Positions 1 through 10,777 of a stretch of DNA of 64,000 nt are shown here, in pieces (position 1 is the first letter of the stretch; every line of letters begins with the position of its first letter). Source of the stretch: Halichondria panicea. Its lineage: Eukaryota > Porifera > Demospongiae > Suberitida > Halichondriidae. Made by a program: the position numbers and the translations under genes. The notes below the pieces were generated by a model. That model did not search any database, had not been told where the DNA came from, and saw nothing but the letters and a program-made list of their open reading frames with translations. The stretch is taken from the NCBI RefSeq assembly GCF_963675165.1, contig NC_087379.1, positions 5,039,442-5,103,441 on the forward strand. The letters run 5' to 3'.

Positions 1-3000
1 TTTTCAAAGCAACGCACAAGATGTGGCCTCATTTTGTCTTCATTTAGGGTGATGGTATCCAGATTGTCTCCTTGCAATGCGTGGTATGCAGCGGCAATTG
101 CAAACAAACCACAGTTGTTACTGCCACTGCTCTGCTGTTGAATGGAGGCCACAGATAGTAACAGCCCATTGTGCGCTATTAAAGGCTTATACATCTGTGC
201 AATTTGCAGCTCAGCACTTGGCTCCAGGTCTTTCCCATATTGGAAGCAGCTATCAAAGAGGAAAAGTTCCCCCTTGATGAGTGCTGTCGCAATCCAGTGA
301 TGCCTCTCTGTTACAAAGAATATCTGCACGGCTGTATAGGATATATATATGATATAATTATAATTATATTGTAATTATACGGCCAAGGATGAGGATGAGG
401 TATAATTATACCAATACTATAATAATACTACTATTAATTTAAGTAGAAATTATACCTGTGGCTTCACTACTAGTGACTGCAGGAAAAGACATCTTCTGAA
501 CCAGAAGAGTAGAATAGCAGCCTTCAATATTTGGAAATTGCATTCTCATCAGTTTGTGCGCAGCATACATATGACGGTCAGAAAGCATCCCGCTCTCAGC
601 AAGAACTACATCCTTGTCTCCCGTCCTCAGGTCCAAATCCTTCACCCAGTAGCTTGAATTCTGTCGAATGTGCACACAATAATTATAATGAACGGTTTAT
701 AGTGTGCATGCACATAATTATTAATAATAATTGCAATTAACGATAGCTCCTGTTAACAAGTATATAACTATATTATACCTTTCTTGTTACAGACTGAGTA
801 GTCCTTTGCTTCTTCAAAGGTGGCTCCATAGAGGATGCAGTCTTAACCTGAGAGAAGGGGGCGTCTCGCTTGCGAGAGGAGTGAGCATCTGGCTTGTGAG
901 AGGAGGGGACGTCTGGCTTGTGAGAGGAGGGAGCGGCTGGCTTGTGAGAGGAGGGGACGTCTGGCTTGTGAGAGGAGGGAGCGGCTGGCTTGTGAGAGGA
1001 GGGGGCGTCTGGCTTGTGAGAGGAGGGAGCGGCTGGCTTGTGAGAGGAGTGAGCATCTGGCTTGTGAGAGGAGGGGACGTCTGGCTTGTGAGAGGAGGGA
1101 GCGGCTGGCTTGTGAGAGGAGGGGACGTCTGGCTTGTGAGAGGAGGGAGCGGCTGGCTTGTGAGAGAAGGGAGCGTCTGGCTTGTGAGAGGAGGGAGCGG
1201 CTGGCTTGTGAGAGGAGGGGGCGTCTGGCTTGTGAGAAGAGGGAAAATCACAATTTTTTTCCCACAGCTTCTAAAAATGGAGTGCATAATTATAAAGAAA
1301 CATTAAATTAATATCGTAAAGAGAAATGTAATGTAATTATAATTAGCTTCAAAATCTAGATACACATGCATTATACCTTGCTTGGGTCTTTCACAGGAGT
1401 ACTCGTCAAAGAAGGGTTAAACTGATCGAGAGATTCATCGTGATGGTTGTCTGATAATTCGGAAGGATCCGAGAGAGAACTATGTTGATCCAAGAGAGGT
1501 TTTTCGGAGTCTGAGCCATGGGAATGCTTTAACCGCTGTTGGTTAACAGCCTTTTTTAAGGTCTTTCCAGTCTTAGGGTTGGCAATCTTAAAGACTCCCT
1601 TGTCCAAGCACTCCACCACCGTATATGGGCCTAACCACCGAGGCTTCAGCTTGTCTCCCTTCTTACATTCCCTAGCTGGCTGAATTCCTCAGCCAGACCA
1701 AACTCCCAGTCTTAAACACCTAGAAAAATGACATGGCTATGACATTAAACGAGTAATGAAAATAGCCATGGTACGCTCATACAATGATATAGCCTGCTCA
1801 CCCTCTTGTCTGCATGCTTCCGATCATAGTACATCTTGTCCTTTTCTTGGGCATTGTCAATGTTCTTCTTGGCTTTGCTGTGGATATCATCCTTTAACTT
1901 TGTAACAGCTCGAGCATGGGTCATAATGGCACTAATGTCCCAGCTCTGCTCAAGTTCACCCTCGCTGCCTAACTCCAGTTGAATAGGGAGTACAGGTTTC
2001 CTGCATGTGGAATGTTATAATAATAATGCATGCATGCCAGATTATCATGTAATTATTATAATAATGAACAACTCACCGACAGAACATCAACTCGAAAGGT
2101 GAATACTTTGTTGCCTTTTGCTTACTCGTCCTATAAGCAAAGAGAATAGCGGGCAAGTGGTAGTCCCAGTCGGTCTGTGAGTCATTCACATATTTGAGTA
2201 GTGCTGTTTGAAGTGTTTGATTGAAACGTTCAGTTAGCCCGTTGGTTTGTGGGTGGTAAGCTGAAGTGACCCTGTGCTCTGTTCCAGTGAATCGAAAAAG
2301 CTCTGTGTTGACCTGATTAACAAACTCACGGCCTTGGTCCGATATCAGCACCTCACAAAACCCAAACCTGCGTGCATGTATAACCATAATCATTAAATAC
2401 GTGTTATTATAATTATGTGTAGAGATGCATGTGATTACAATTTCACACACATGCATAGCTTACCGACAAAACAAGTTGTACAGGAACATTGCCACTCCAA
2501 ATGCAGTTTTGTCAGGGAGTGGGGCTGCTTCAGCCCATTTGCTAAAATAATCGACCAATGTTACCACATATTTGCTGCCATTGGGTGTAATCGGCAAAGG
2601 TCCTATCAAGTCTATGCCAACCTATAAAGTGAATTACATAATTATAATTAATATATGATTGTGCTCAAAACAAATAATTATTATGCAATGCCATAAAAAT
2701 TATAGTATATACATACCTGATGCCAGACTTTGGGTTGTACAGATATCGGATGGAGTTTGGCATTTGTCTTTACAAATGCTGAGTTCATTCTCTGGCACTG
2801 GCTACAGTTCTTTACATACTCTCGGATCTCCTCCACCATCGACTTCCATGCAGTAGAATCTAGAACATATCTTGTCTATAGTTCTATCTCTTCCAAAGTG
2901 GCCACCAGCTGTTCCTGCATGCATGCATCAATTGGTATAATAGATTACATGCTCTATTACCTACTATTATCATTTTACCAAAGCCATAATAATTATTATA

Positions 3001-3233
3001 CCTGCATGGCAATCTTCGAGGATTCTTGATTTCTCCTCATCGCTGCGCACACATATCCTCCAGTCAGCTGCATCAGCAGCTTTGGTGTGCTTCTTGTAAT
3101 AGAGGCTACCATTTTCAAACTTAAAGTTCTGCCTGCATTTTCTTCTAAAGTTTGCCTTCTCTGTTTTGCTGTTAATAGTAGGAGGGTATTCTCCTTTTCG
3201 TAAATAGTTTTCAAACTCTTGTAAATTCTCCAT
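1..3233 (-). pseudogene. Ginger1 transposase: integrase, Ser/His/Lys/Pro repeat and Ulp1-like protease (partial, frameshifted)
   Basis: Probable exons on the - strand are 3002-3233, 2717-2914, 2464-2621, 2077-2367, 1802-2000, 1377-1719, 779-1273, 456-660 and 331 to beyond base 1. All have GT/AG borders. Exons 1-2 carry the HHCC zinc finger. Exon 3 has the first catalytic Asp (VGIDLIGPLP). Exon 4 has the second Asp (ISDQGREF) and the Glu (HPQTNGLTERFNQT). Exon 6 has the GPY module (WLGPYTVVECLDKG). Exon 7 is the repeat linker ending in a Lys/Arg-rich stretch. Exon 9 has the Ulp1 (C48) pattern: HHW, FDS, QQQ and NNCGLFAIA. The start at 3233 is chosen because it is in frame with the zinc finger. 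Two apparent 4-bp insertions (about 2846-2853 and 1673-1683) break the frame. Predicted role: nuclear cut-and-paste transposase with a SUMO/ubiquitin-like protease module. Domain calls are firm; activity is doubtful. Confidence 0.82.
880..1240. repeat. 24-bp minisatellite inside the transposase linker exon
   Basis: About 15 head-to-tail copies of a 24-bp unit (GGCTTGTGAGAGGAGGGAGC plus four bases). Read in the transposase frame on the - strand it encodes an 8-residue unit, SSHKPDAP or SSHKPAAP. It sits between the integrase GPY module and the protease. The same repeat is open in several frames, which explains the spurious WLVRGG and PLTSQ reading frames here. Confidence 0.9.
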
Positions 3234-3660
3234 TTCTTGCTGCCTTCTTCAAATGACATGACTGTGAACGATCACTGGTTTTATACTATAGATCTAGCTG
3301 TCACTTGCTGTCAACTACAGGATAGAACAATTAACCTTGCAACTTTGCTCTTCACACATGTATAGGTCTACATTCCAGCTGTCACTTGCTGTCTACTACA
3401 GGATGAACACTTGCTTCATTGCTACCTTGCATGCTACTACTAACCTTGCTCTTCATCCTGCATGGCTCTTCATTCTCTACTATATGTCTATGAGGAGTGC
3501 ATGAATGTACTCTTGCTATTATATACTTACATTGATGGCAACATTGGCGGGAACAAACATGTGCATAGGGGAGTCATTTATTCCTGGGGGAGTCACCCAC
3601 ACCTTAGGCAGGAATGACCGGGGAGTCACTCCCACCGGGGAGTCATTCATTCCTCTGACA

Positions 3661-5232
3661 ACGGGACCGTTGGGTAGACACTAAACATACAACCTGTAAA
3701 CTGCCCGTACAAACGGCCTGTATTCAGCCTGTATCATACTGTTCTCATGCACAATTTAATAAGCTAGTATCATGCTTCAAAAGGTCACAATTCAAAGACA
3801 AAGAAGACAAGAACAAGATATATATATATATTAATTTCTGTTCAGCTACATTATGTCTCTCATTATCATGTCCGTGTCTTCACATCCCCACGGTGGCACT
3901 GCAGATAAAAACAACCAGTTGAACCGTACGTTAACGCCACATAAGTATACTAACTTACTGTATTTATATTCGTCTTGTTTTTGTGCACAAAGATAGACTC
4001 TGAGGAGAAGAGGCTGGGAATTATACAAAAAATACACCACTGCTTACCGGCGTACTATGAAGTCAGTGAACAGCTTGAAGGGCCGTTCTTCATCTCCGAG
4101 ATAGCTCGCCAGCTGTACACTAATAATACTTATTCACATAAATTAAACTAAGTTGCTTACCAGGCAATTGTTGCATTCTCTTTATCATTCATCTAAAAAC
4201 TTCAATCTATGAGGCATATAATGTATCACCAAACACATACAAAATAATGGCACTTACCTAACACATCCAGACTCCAACTCGGCATGCCAATAAAGAAATC
4301 ATTAAATAACATGTGTAACGAGTGCTAAAGATGAAAACAATAAACAAACCTTGAATTTTGCAACATCTGAAGAAGAGTTAGAAGATTAAAAGAACACACC
4401 ACTGTGAATAATCTTACCGGCGTACTATGAAGTCAGTCAACAGCTTACAGTGTGCTGTACACATTACAAGGGCTCTTTTTCATCTCAAAGATATCTCGCA
4501 ACTGTACACCAATGATACGCTATTCACACAGATTACATAGTTGCTGAATTTTCTTACCAGGAAACTGTTGCTTTATCTTTAGTTCATTCTTCTGACAACA
4601 TCTAGTGTCTACAGAAGCAATAATGTATCACAAAACACAATAGAACAGTGGCACTTACGTAATTAGCCCAGACTTCAACTCGGCAGCATTATCTAAAGTC
4701 AATTTGATCGCGTGTTTAATATGTGAATGCTAGTGAAAGAGAATAACAAACCTGGGAGCATTCTTCAACACCTTTTTATCAAAAGTGAAAAAACTTCAGA
4801 TGGGAGCCTACGATGAGGAGGATTATTTCAAAAAGGAAGCAAAACGAAACGTTTACCTTGTAAAATTGGCCAGTGTTCCAGCTTCAAAAGTCCATAACAA
4901 CGTGCAAACCTGAATTTATAAACATACAGTAGAGGTGAAATTTACAGACCTTTGCTGCCAACTACACTAGAGGTCAAATTTACTATAGATTTGAAATAGC
5001 TGTGGAACTAGAGGAACACAAACTGCATGCTATGAGAAAGTTCAATAAAAATAATAACTGTTTAATATAATAACATGCTGCTACAGCTTCACCTTTTTCT
5101 GTTCACAGGTAGACTAATAGTGTATAGTCCTCTTCAAGTTGTCTTTTTGGACCAGCAGCTCCTCTTGTGCATGTTGTGACAAGCAGCAGGATTTTTTCTC
5201 AGAGCTCTGTCTGTCTCATTCTCTTTTTGTAG
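3661..5232. other. Non-coding interval with a tandemly duplicated block of about 375 bp
   Basis: Two diverged copies start near 4043 and 4416. They share CTTACCGGCGTACTATGAAG, an ATCTCG..CTGTACAC segment, a CTTACCAGG segment and a GGCACTTAC segment. The repeated CTTAC strings are GTAAG splice-donor look-alikes on the - strand. In copy 1 one - strand stretch reads as a short open peptide (LASYLGDEERPFKLF), but copy 2 has stops there, so no gene is called. The rest is AT-rich with nothing recognised. Confidence 0.5.
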
Positions 5233-5287
5233 TCAGGTGACGTCATCCTGCCCCAAGCTAGCGCATGCGCATAAGCTACAGCTGCAA

Positions 5288-5475
5288 CAGCCTGTATACA
5301 GGACGTGGTTGCTACGCCCTGATACAGGCCCGTATCCACGGGCTGTAAACAGGACGTGGGCTAACGTCCTGTTTACAGCCCGTGAGACGGCCTGTATACA
5401 GGACGTGGGTTGGCTACATCCTGTATACAGGCCGTTCACGGGCCCGTAACGGCCCGTTTTCAACTAACGGCCTGA
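5288..5475. repeat. Cluster of CCTGTATACAGG-type palindromes
   Basis: Within about 150 bases there are three copies of CCTGTATACAGG and several variants (CCTGATACAGG, CTGTAAACAGG, CCTGTTTACAG), mixed with ACGTCCTG, GGCCCGT and CGGCCTG words. Related words occur at 3690-3745. The edges, ACGGGACCGTT near 3661 and ACGGGTCCGTT (reverse complement) near 5485, resemble weak inverted termini. This may be the subterminal region of a DNA transposon spanning about 3661-5485. No protein supports that reading. Confidence 0.5.
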
Positions 5476-5811
5476 AACGGACCCGTGGATTTTTGGCTGT
5501 GTATGCTAGAACTGACTGCAACACTACAAGAAAAAGAATGAAGTTCTGTGGTAGAGTGGAGGGGGGTATAGAGCAGACTGGACCGGCATGGAACCTTAAA
5601 AAACTCAATAGAAAGTATCAAGCGACTGCTAAAGTGTTTTTGATGCTTCCTGGCCCCCCTTGCCCATGCCCAACTGGAAAAAGCAATACAAAGCAACAGT
5701 TGACATGGAAAAAATGGATATTGACTGAACAAACTATTGCATTCTGTGTTTTTTATAATGTTTTTGTTATCTTCTTGTCACTTTCACTAAAAATTTCATT
5801 CCAACTTTTGA

Positions 5812-5925
5812 GAACTTCCTGCAAATTATTTGTCACTTCCTGTAGAATATGTGTCCATTTCCTGTAGAATATGTGTCCACTTCCTGTAGAATATGCGCCC
5901 ATTTCCTGTAGAATAAGTACCTTCT
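5812..5925. repeat. Short tandem repeat, about 25-bp unit
   Basis: About five imperfect copies of an ACTTCCTGTAGAATATGTGT unit run head to tail. No coding role is apparent. Confidence 0.7.
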
Positions 5926-6535
5926 TGTAGATTATGCTTCCATGTAATCTACTGTTTTTAGCCAATCAGATCAATTATAGATGATGTAATGTAGTCTAAA
6001 TGAATATGGGCAGTTCTATTTTTAGAAAGTGTCTCTGATTTTTGTCAGGGTCAAAAACCAGGTGTTGATTGTCTGCCACTTGCACTCTTACCTATCCACC
6101 CTTAGGCAAGCTTGTGTTGTTCCTCTCAGTGCTTGGGGACATAATTATGGTGTGTGTCATTGTGTGTTAAAACATTGTTCACCTCCTCATCTCATCTTCT
6201 CAAAATGACATGCATGTACAACCCCCTCATTCACACACACACACACAAGCTCATAGCTAATATACTGTCCTTCCCCCCCTACACACACACAGGCTTATAG
6301 CTAATGTACTGCTTAAAATAGGTACAATGTTTATACATAATTATCGCGATTCTTAGAGCTATACCCCCCCCCCCCAGCTCCTGGTGAGGGCACCCACCTT
6401 AGACACGACTGACGGCTAGCCACAGGGATCACTCAATTAAACCCCTACGTGCAAGGTGGTGCAATTACAAACCCGGGTTTAGTGAAGCCCTTCTTGACAG
6501 CTACATTGTACATGTATGTTGCACTCCTGAGTAGT

Positions 6536-6749
6536 TACCGTACGAGTAGAAAATTTCGAGGGTGTACATTTTCGTGCAATTCCTTATTTGGAAAATTTTG
6601 CGGGTAGTAAATTTCGTGGAGTTAGGGTGTGTCACTATCTCGCATGCGTAAACAAAGCCTTTCCGTGGGTTTTAATTTTCGTCTTCTGCAGCCACCCACG
6701 AAAAACGGGAAAAATTAAAAACACCTTGAAATTTTCTACCCATACGGTA
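6536..6749. mobile_element. MITE with TA target duplication (ACCGTA family)
   Basis: A 214-bp element flanked by TA, with terminal inverted repeats CCGTACGAGTAGAAAATTTC and, on the other side, GAAATTTTCTACCCATACGG. The inside contains GTGGAGTTAGGGTGTG and GCAGCCACCCACGAAAAAC. The same inside occurs in the partial copies at about 14460-14640 and 51125-51305. The TA duplication suggests a Tc1/mariner-type mobiliser; no transposase is present here. Confidence 0.75.
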
Positions 6750-6884
6750 TGCTCAAGAAAATTTTGACCTGTATTTTATTCTCAAAAAATAACAGCCTTC
6801 ATGTAAACCACAAGCACAACATAGACCACATCATTGCCGTCACACAAGCAACCTCACAAACTTTATAATGGCCACATAACAGAG

Positions 6885-8640
6885 ATTCTGTTTACACTAT
6901 AGCCATGTAGTCTGAGGAGAGATTAGGTGCACACAAGGGGCGCCTGGGGCTGGTGTAGCCAATTTGAAAACCAGACCGTAGGGATCGAATGAGATATGCT
7001 GCTAAGTGTTTGTTGGGGTGAGCTGTTCCAGCAGGGTTGCGTCGATCGGGGTGGTGATCGCATGCTCGTGCATGTAAAGATCGAAGAGCGGCGATACCTG
7101 TAATGGCAGAGAATGTGGGTGTGGTTGGTGGCAGGCGGGTGCATAGTGAGCATTTGTTAGATGGGCACAAGGCGGGCGCACCTCGTGGCGAAGAATCGTT
7201 TGTGCGAGATTGTGTGTTAAATACAGAATCAGAGGTAGTATTAGAAGTAACCCGAGGATGGGGATTAAATGATCCTGAGGGCCGTATATAATTGACCTGT
7301 GGGTGGATAAAGGATGGTTATGCATGTCGTTGACCCGAGTTTGGGGATTATATACCGGAGTAAATAATTGAGTAGATGCCAAATGGGGGGCTTGTTCATA
7401 ATGCGCTCGAGATAATACATGTGTGGGTGGTAAAAGGCCCCTCCCCGTGAGGTATAGTTCCAGTGGGGCCCTCAGCATGACTGCTGTGGGCAGTCACGCA
7501 TTGGGTGAGACCCCTGGCATTGCATGCAGGCATGTCGACGAGAACAACGTGGTTCGAACCAACAGAAGCCAATCCTGTTATACAGGAGGCGGAGCTAAAG
7601 GTTGGGGCAGGTCTCGTTTCGCAGGCGTGTTCTGGCTAGGCCTGCGAGGGGGCAGGGGTCTAGCTTGGGAAGGGTCGGAGGTAGAGCTTAGGCTAGGCTA
7701 GTGCACGTGGAGCCAGAGAGTTGGCATTCAGTCACCATGTGGTTGGCTGCTCCACACGAAAAACAAATGACCTGCGGGCGCACCGTGTATGAGGCAACTA
7801 GTTCAGTTTACCATAAACAAGTCGGGTCAATAGTTAGCTTGCGTCGAAATTGGAAGTCGTACTGTAGCCAGGCATGAGGTTGGAAGAGAGCGAATTATGG
7901 TAACGCCAGAGTCGTTGGGCTATGCTGGGGGAGGCCGACAAGAGCACCTCTGCAAATGTCGAAAATACTTGCAACCGTAACTGCAGGGAGGCAATGGGAG
8001 CTACGCGATGCTTCTTTGTGCGAGATTGGATGCTATAGCGCCGCCTGCCACTGTGAGTTCCCCTAACAGTTCAGTAAATTCAATGAACTCACCTCGTACA
8101 ATCTTCTGTTGTAGGGATTTCGAAATGGGTACAGTTGAGTGATGGGAATGACTCCGCTTGTGGTGACCGTACCTGTGGTGCCTGTGCTTGTTATGACAGT
8201 GCTTGTGGTGGGAGTCCGAGACTTGATCCTGAGCGGGAGAGCTCGGATTCGTCGGAGAGGGATGAGCTGGGGCTTGCTTGGGGAGTGGCGATGGCTCCGG
8301 GGTGAACTGTGGTGGCGTCTAGTCTAGAGGGTTGCCTGGATGCGAGCGTGAATGGAATCTGAGGTGTAGGGGATCAAATTGTCCTCCGTTCCAGAGCTGT
8401 CCGCTGCCGATGTTACCGGCGAGTGTGAGGTGGTATTGCTGCCGTCATCCCCAGATTCTTGTTGGGTCGTGTTGTCACTGCCTGTGCTGTCTCGGGGTGA
8501 GTGTGATCCCAGAGGCGTTGTGCTCGAGTAAGTCTTGATCCTGCATGGGAAAGATGGTACCGGTCCAGGTGGAGGGCCCTCATGGCCTGGGCAATAGTGG
8601 GATTGACTGTGCCACGGCATGCTTAGAAGACGGCTTGCAA
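6885..8640 (-). pseudogene. DIRS-like retroelement fragment, Gag-like with two CCHC zinc knuckles (decayed)
   Basis: On the - strand, near 7735-7775, the sequence encodes CFSCGAANHMVTEC, a C-x2-C-x4-H-x4-C zinc knuckle. In the same frame, near 7505-7545, it encodes CMQCQGSHPMRDC, a second knuckle with one residue fewer. In-frame stops lie between them. Further downstream, near 6950-7010, LIRSLRSGFQIGYTSPRR and a following APNL resemble the conserved block before the reverse transcriptase of DIRS-type (tyrosine recombinase) retroelements. The upstream part (8324-8620) is Ser/Thr-rich and low in complexity. The region is more GC-rich than its neighbours, as expected for a recent insertion. The knuckles are clear; the DIRS assignment is from memory of the family and less certain. 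No reverse transcriptase or recombinase is present. Confidence 0.6.
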
Positions 8641-8756
8641 CTGTCCAACACGAGAATGACTACCACGCGTCAGAACTCCTACAATCCCAAGAATACTTGC
8701 CTCCTGGCTGTCATTAACCACCATTGTTTGTCTTCACACACAAAACCTACTTTTTC

Positions 8757-10213
8757 TTCTCTGCACTTGCCTATTAGAATTTCAGCCATCAATGTCTCGA
8801 ATCGAGTGTGTATGTGAGTGTGATATGAAATTGCAATCTTACATAGCGAACTGTTCTAATGGCTTCCTCAGAATGGAAACTGGCATATGAATTGGGGTTA
8901 CCTACGATACTGATGGTGAATTAGGATACATTGTTGATAGTTGCCCTTTTGATTACTGTACTAAGGAACTAATTGACATCAGTTTGAAAACCTCTCACGA
9001 GATAAACCGACAGTGTGCATACAACCGAAGTGGTGTCTTGTGCGGTGAATGTGAGCAAGAACTCAGTCTTATTCTGGCTACCTCAAAATGCAAGGAGTGC
9101 TCGAACACCTAAAGTACTCCTTCAACTTGTCTTCCCACCCTATTTGTTTTTTCTTATGCTTGGAATTATTGTTCTGTGCAAACACCTTGACTCAACTTCT
9201 TTCCAATGCCAACCCTGTTGCTGCACTGCTGCACTGTCACACACTTTTCATGCTCTCTTACTCCAAGCTGCTGCGGTTCACAATTTCTGCAATGCAGTTT
9301 AACTTTCTCATACGGTATTTTAACCCTGAACACACAGCTCGATTTATTGCTGCTGTTGTAATCCTCACTGCTGGTAGATTGTTTATACTGTTTTGATTTT
9401 CTTTGGCCAATGGTTTCCTCACTGCTCAGATCATGAAAAACACAATGGTTTCATGAACGCATACCCTCCCCTCCATTCACTCCAAAGCATCGTTACTGGC
9501 TGGGATTACTTCTCTTTTCTCTCATTGCTTACAACATCATAGCTGCCTTTGCAACGAATACCTACTTACCTATTATCTCTGCTGGGTGTATAGCAATTGG
9601 CATTTGTTTTTTCAAGCTAATTGTTAAGAAAGTGCACAAGACTTCGCTTGGAGATCTAATAGAAACACTTTTCTTATTCAATCTTACGATTTTAGCATAC
9701 GGAACCTCTTATGTGCGAGAAATAAAAGGGAATCAGTACATACTAGCCAACTTTTCCATGTCTATTGCTTTCATTCTCTTCCTAACAATCGTGTGCTTCC
9801 ATACACACAAGTACGTTCTTAAGAAGACAAATGTATGGCTAAAAGTGATCAACTGCTTTAAAAGCAAGCGCATGATGATGGATTTGAATCTTCGGCGAAG
9901 AGCTGCTAACAAACAAGAAATTCAACATGTGTTAGTTGGTGATGAAGATAATGATGTTGATATAATTGACTTCATCAATGAGCAAAGAGAGCCTGTTGAC
10001 CCAACTTACAACGACAGACCTGAAAACAAAGAACCTGGAAAGTATAATAATTACTCCTCCTATCATCACACCTGCATTAAGACTCGACCAGTTGCGAGAA
10101 CCAGCTCTGGACGTCCTTGGTCCTGTTACTACTGAAGATTATCGACCAACCGTCCTCAAGCTCGAAACTGTCCAGCTGTTGTTTCTTGTACAGTTATCGA
10201 GGTCACACACTAA
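8757..10213 (+). pseudogene. Pmp-like C-terminal pseudogene fragment 1
   Basis: This is the Cys-rich, membrane and tail part of the Pmp-like family, collinear with codons from about residue 985 to the stop of the intact gene at 56186-60850. It starts abruptly in the CTCPLGFQPSM region. It carries a TGG to TGA stop in the GIWIGV segment. A deletion of about 220 bp fuses the Cys-rich end directly to the KVLLQLVF membrane segment, and a second deletion removes the LRYPDGSDELVWL region. The last 500 bases (9632-10135) stay open and encode the last membrane spans and an acidic tail. The same lesions occur in the fragment at about 31946-33066. Not functional. Confidence 0.85.
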
Positions 10214-10777
10214 CTTCAAATACACTGTTAATCAGTAACAAAAGCACTTGTCCTTAAATTGTGAAGTGTAAATAGGTCTAGTCATTAGTGCTCGTGATCC
10301 TTCATGCTTATGATTAGTGTATGCAATGTGTTTGGTTCTGTCCACATGTGTGCATTAAAGCATGCATAGGTAAGACTATCTGAGCCAACTGTAAAATACT
10401 CACTTTATTCAAATTGGTTGCCATAATTATTGGACATTCTGGAGAGTTTCAATTTGGTGACTCTGTGATGATGCCTGCCATAAATCGGTGCTGGATGATA
10501 TTCAGTTGTCTTTAGCTCTGGATTGTAATAGAGTCCAATTTATAGTATTAAGTAGCCTGTGGCACTCTGGACTCTGTGTCTGGAGTGGGTATCTTCTGTC
10601 GATCCTCATGCAGCATGCCCAGTACCAGTTGGCTGTCCCATTACATATTACGATGTCAGATGCATGACATCATAATTATATATGTCAGAATGGTGTAAAC
10701 AAAGTACGAATACATAATTAATAATTATATGCATGCACAAAAGCTATTTGATCTATGCATGCGGTTCAGTTCAGTAC

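Larger units (their letters stand above)
1..3660 (-). mobile_element. Ginger1-type DNA transposon, copy 1 (truncated by window edge)
   Basis: The element encodes a Gypsy-like integrase followed by a Ulp1-like protease on the - strand, in exons separated by short introns. Its outer end is at 3660: read inward it begins TGTCAGAGGAATGAATGACT, followed by further GGGGAGTCA-type repeats. The four bases just outside (ACGG, 3661-3664; CCGT on the other strand) fit the CCGG/CCGT target preference reported for Ginger1 elements. The other end lies before the window. A +4 shift in exon 2 and another in the GPY exon show this copy is probably not active. Confidence 0.85.

Noticed and set aside
880..1240. 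CRISPR-like array
   Set aside because: Units are contiguous with no spacers, in an animal genome and inside a coding exon.
731..1306. + strand frame of WLVRGG repeats
   Set aside because: It is the antisense of the 24-bp minisatellite in the transposase exon, whose unit length keeps all frames open.
3996..4090. Possible small gene on - around LASYLGDEERPF
   Set aside because: Only one of two tandem copies is open and no start or homologue could be assigned.
5382..5867. 161-codon + strand frame
   Set aside because: Starts inside the palindrome cluster and ends in a tandem repeat; composition is not protein-like.
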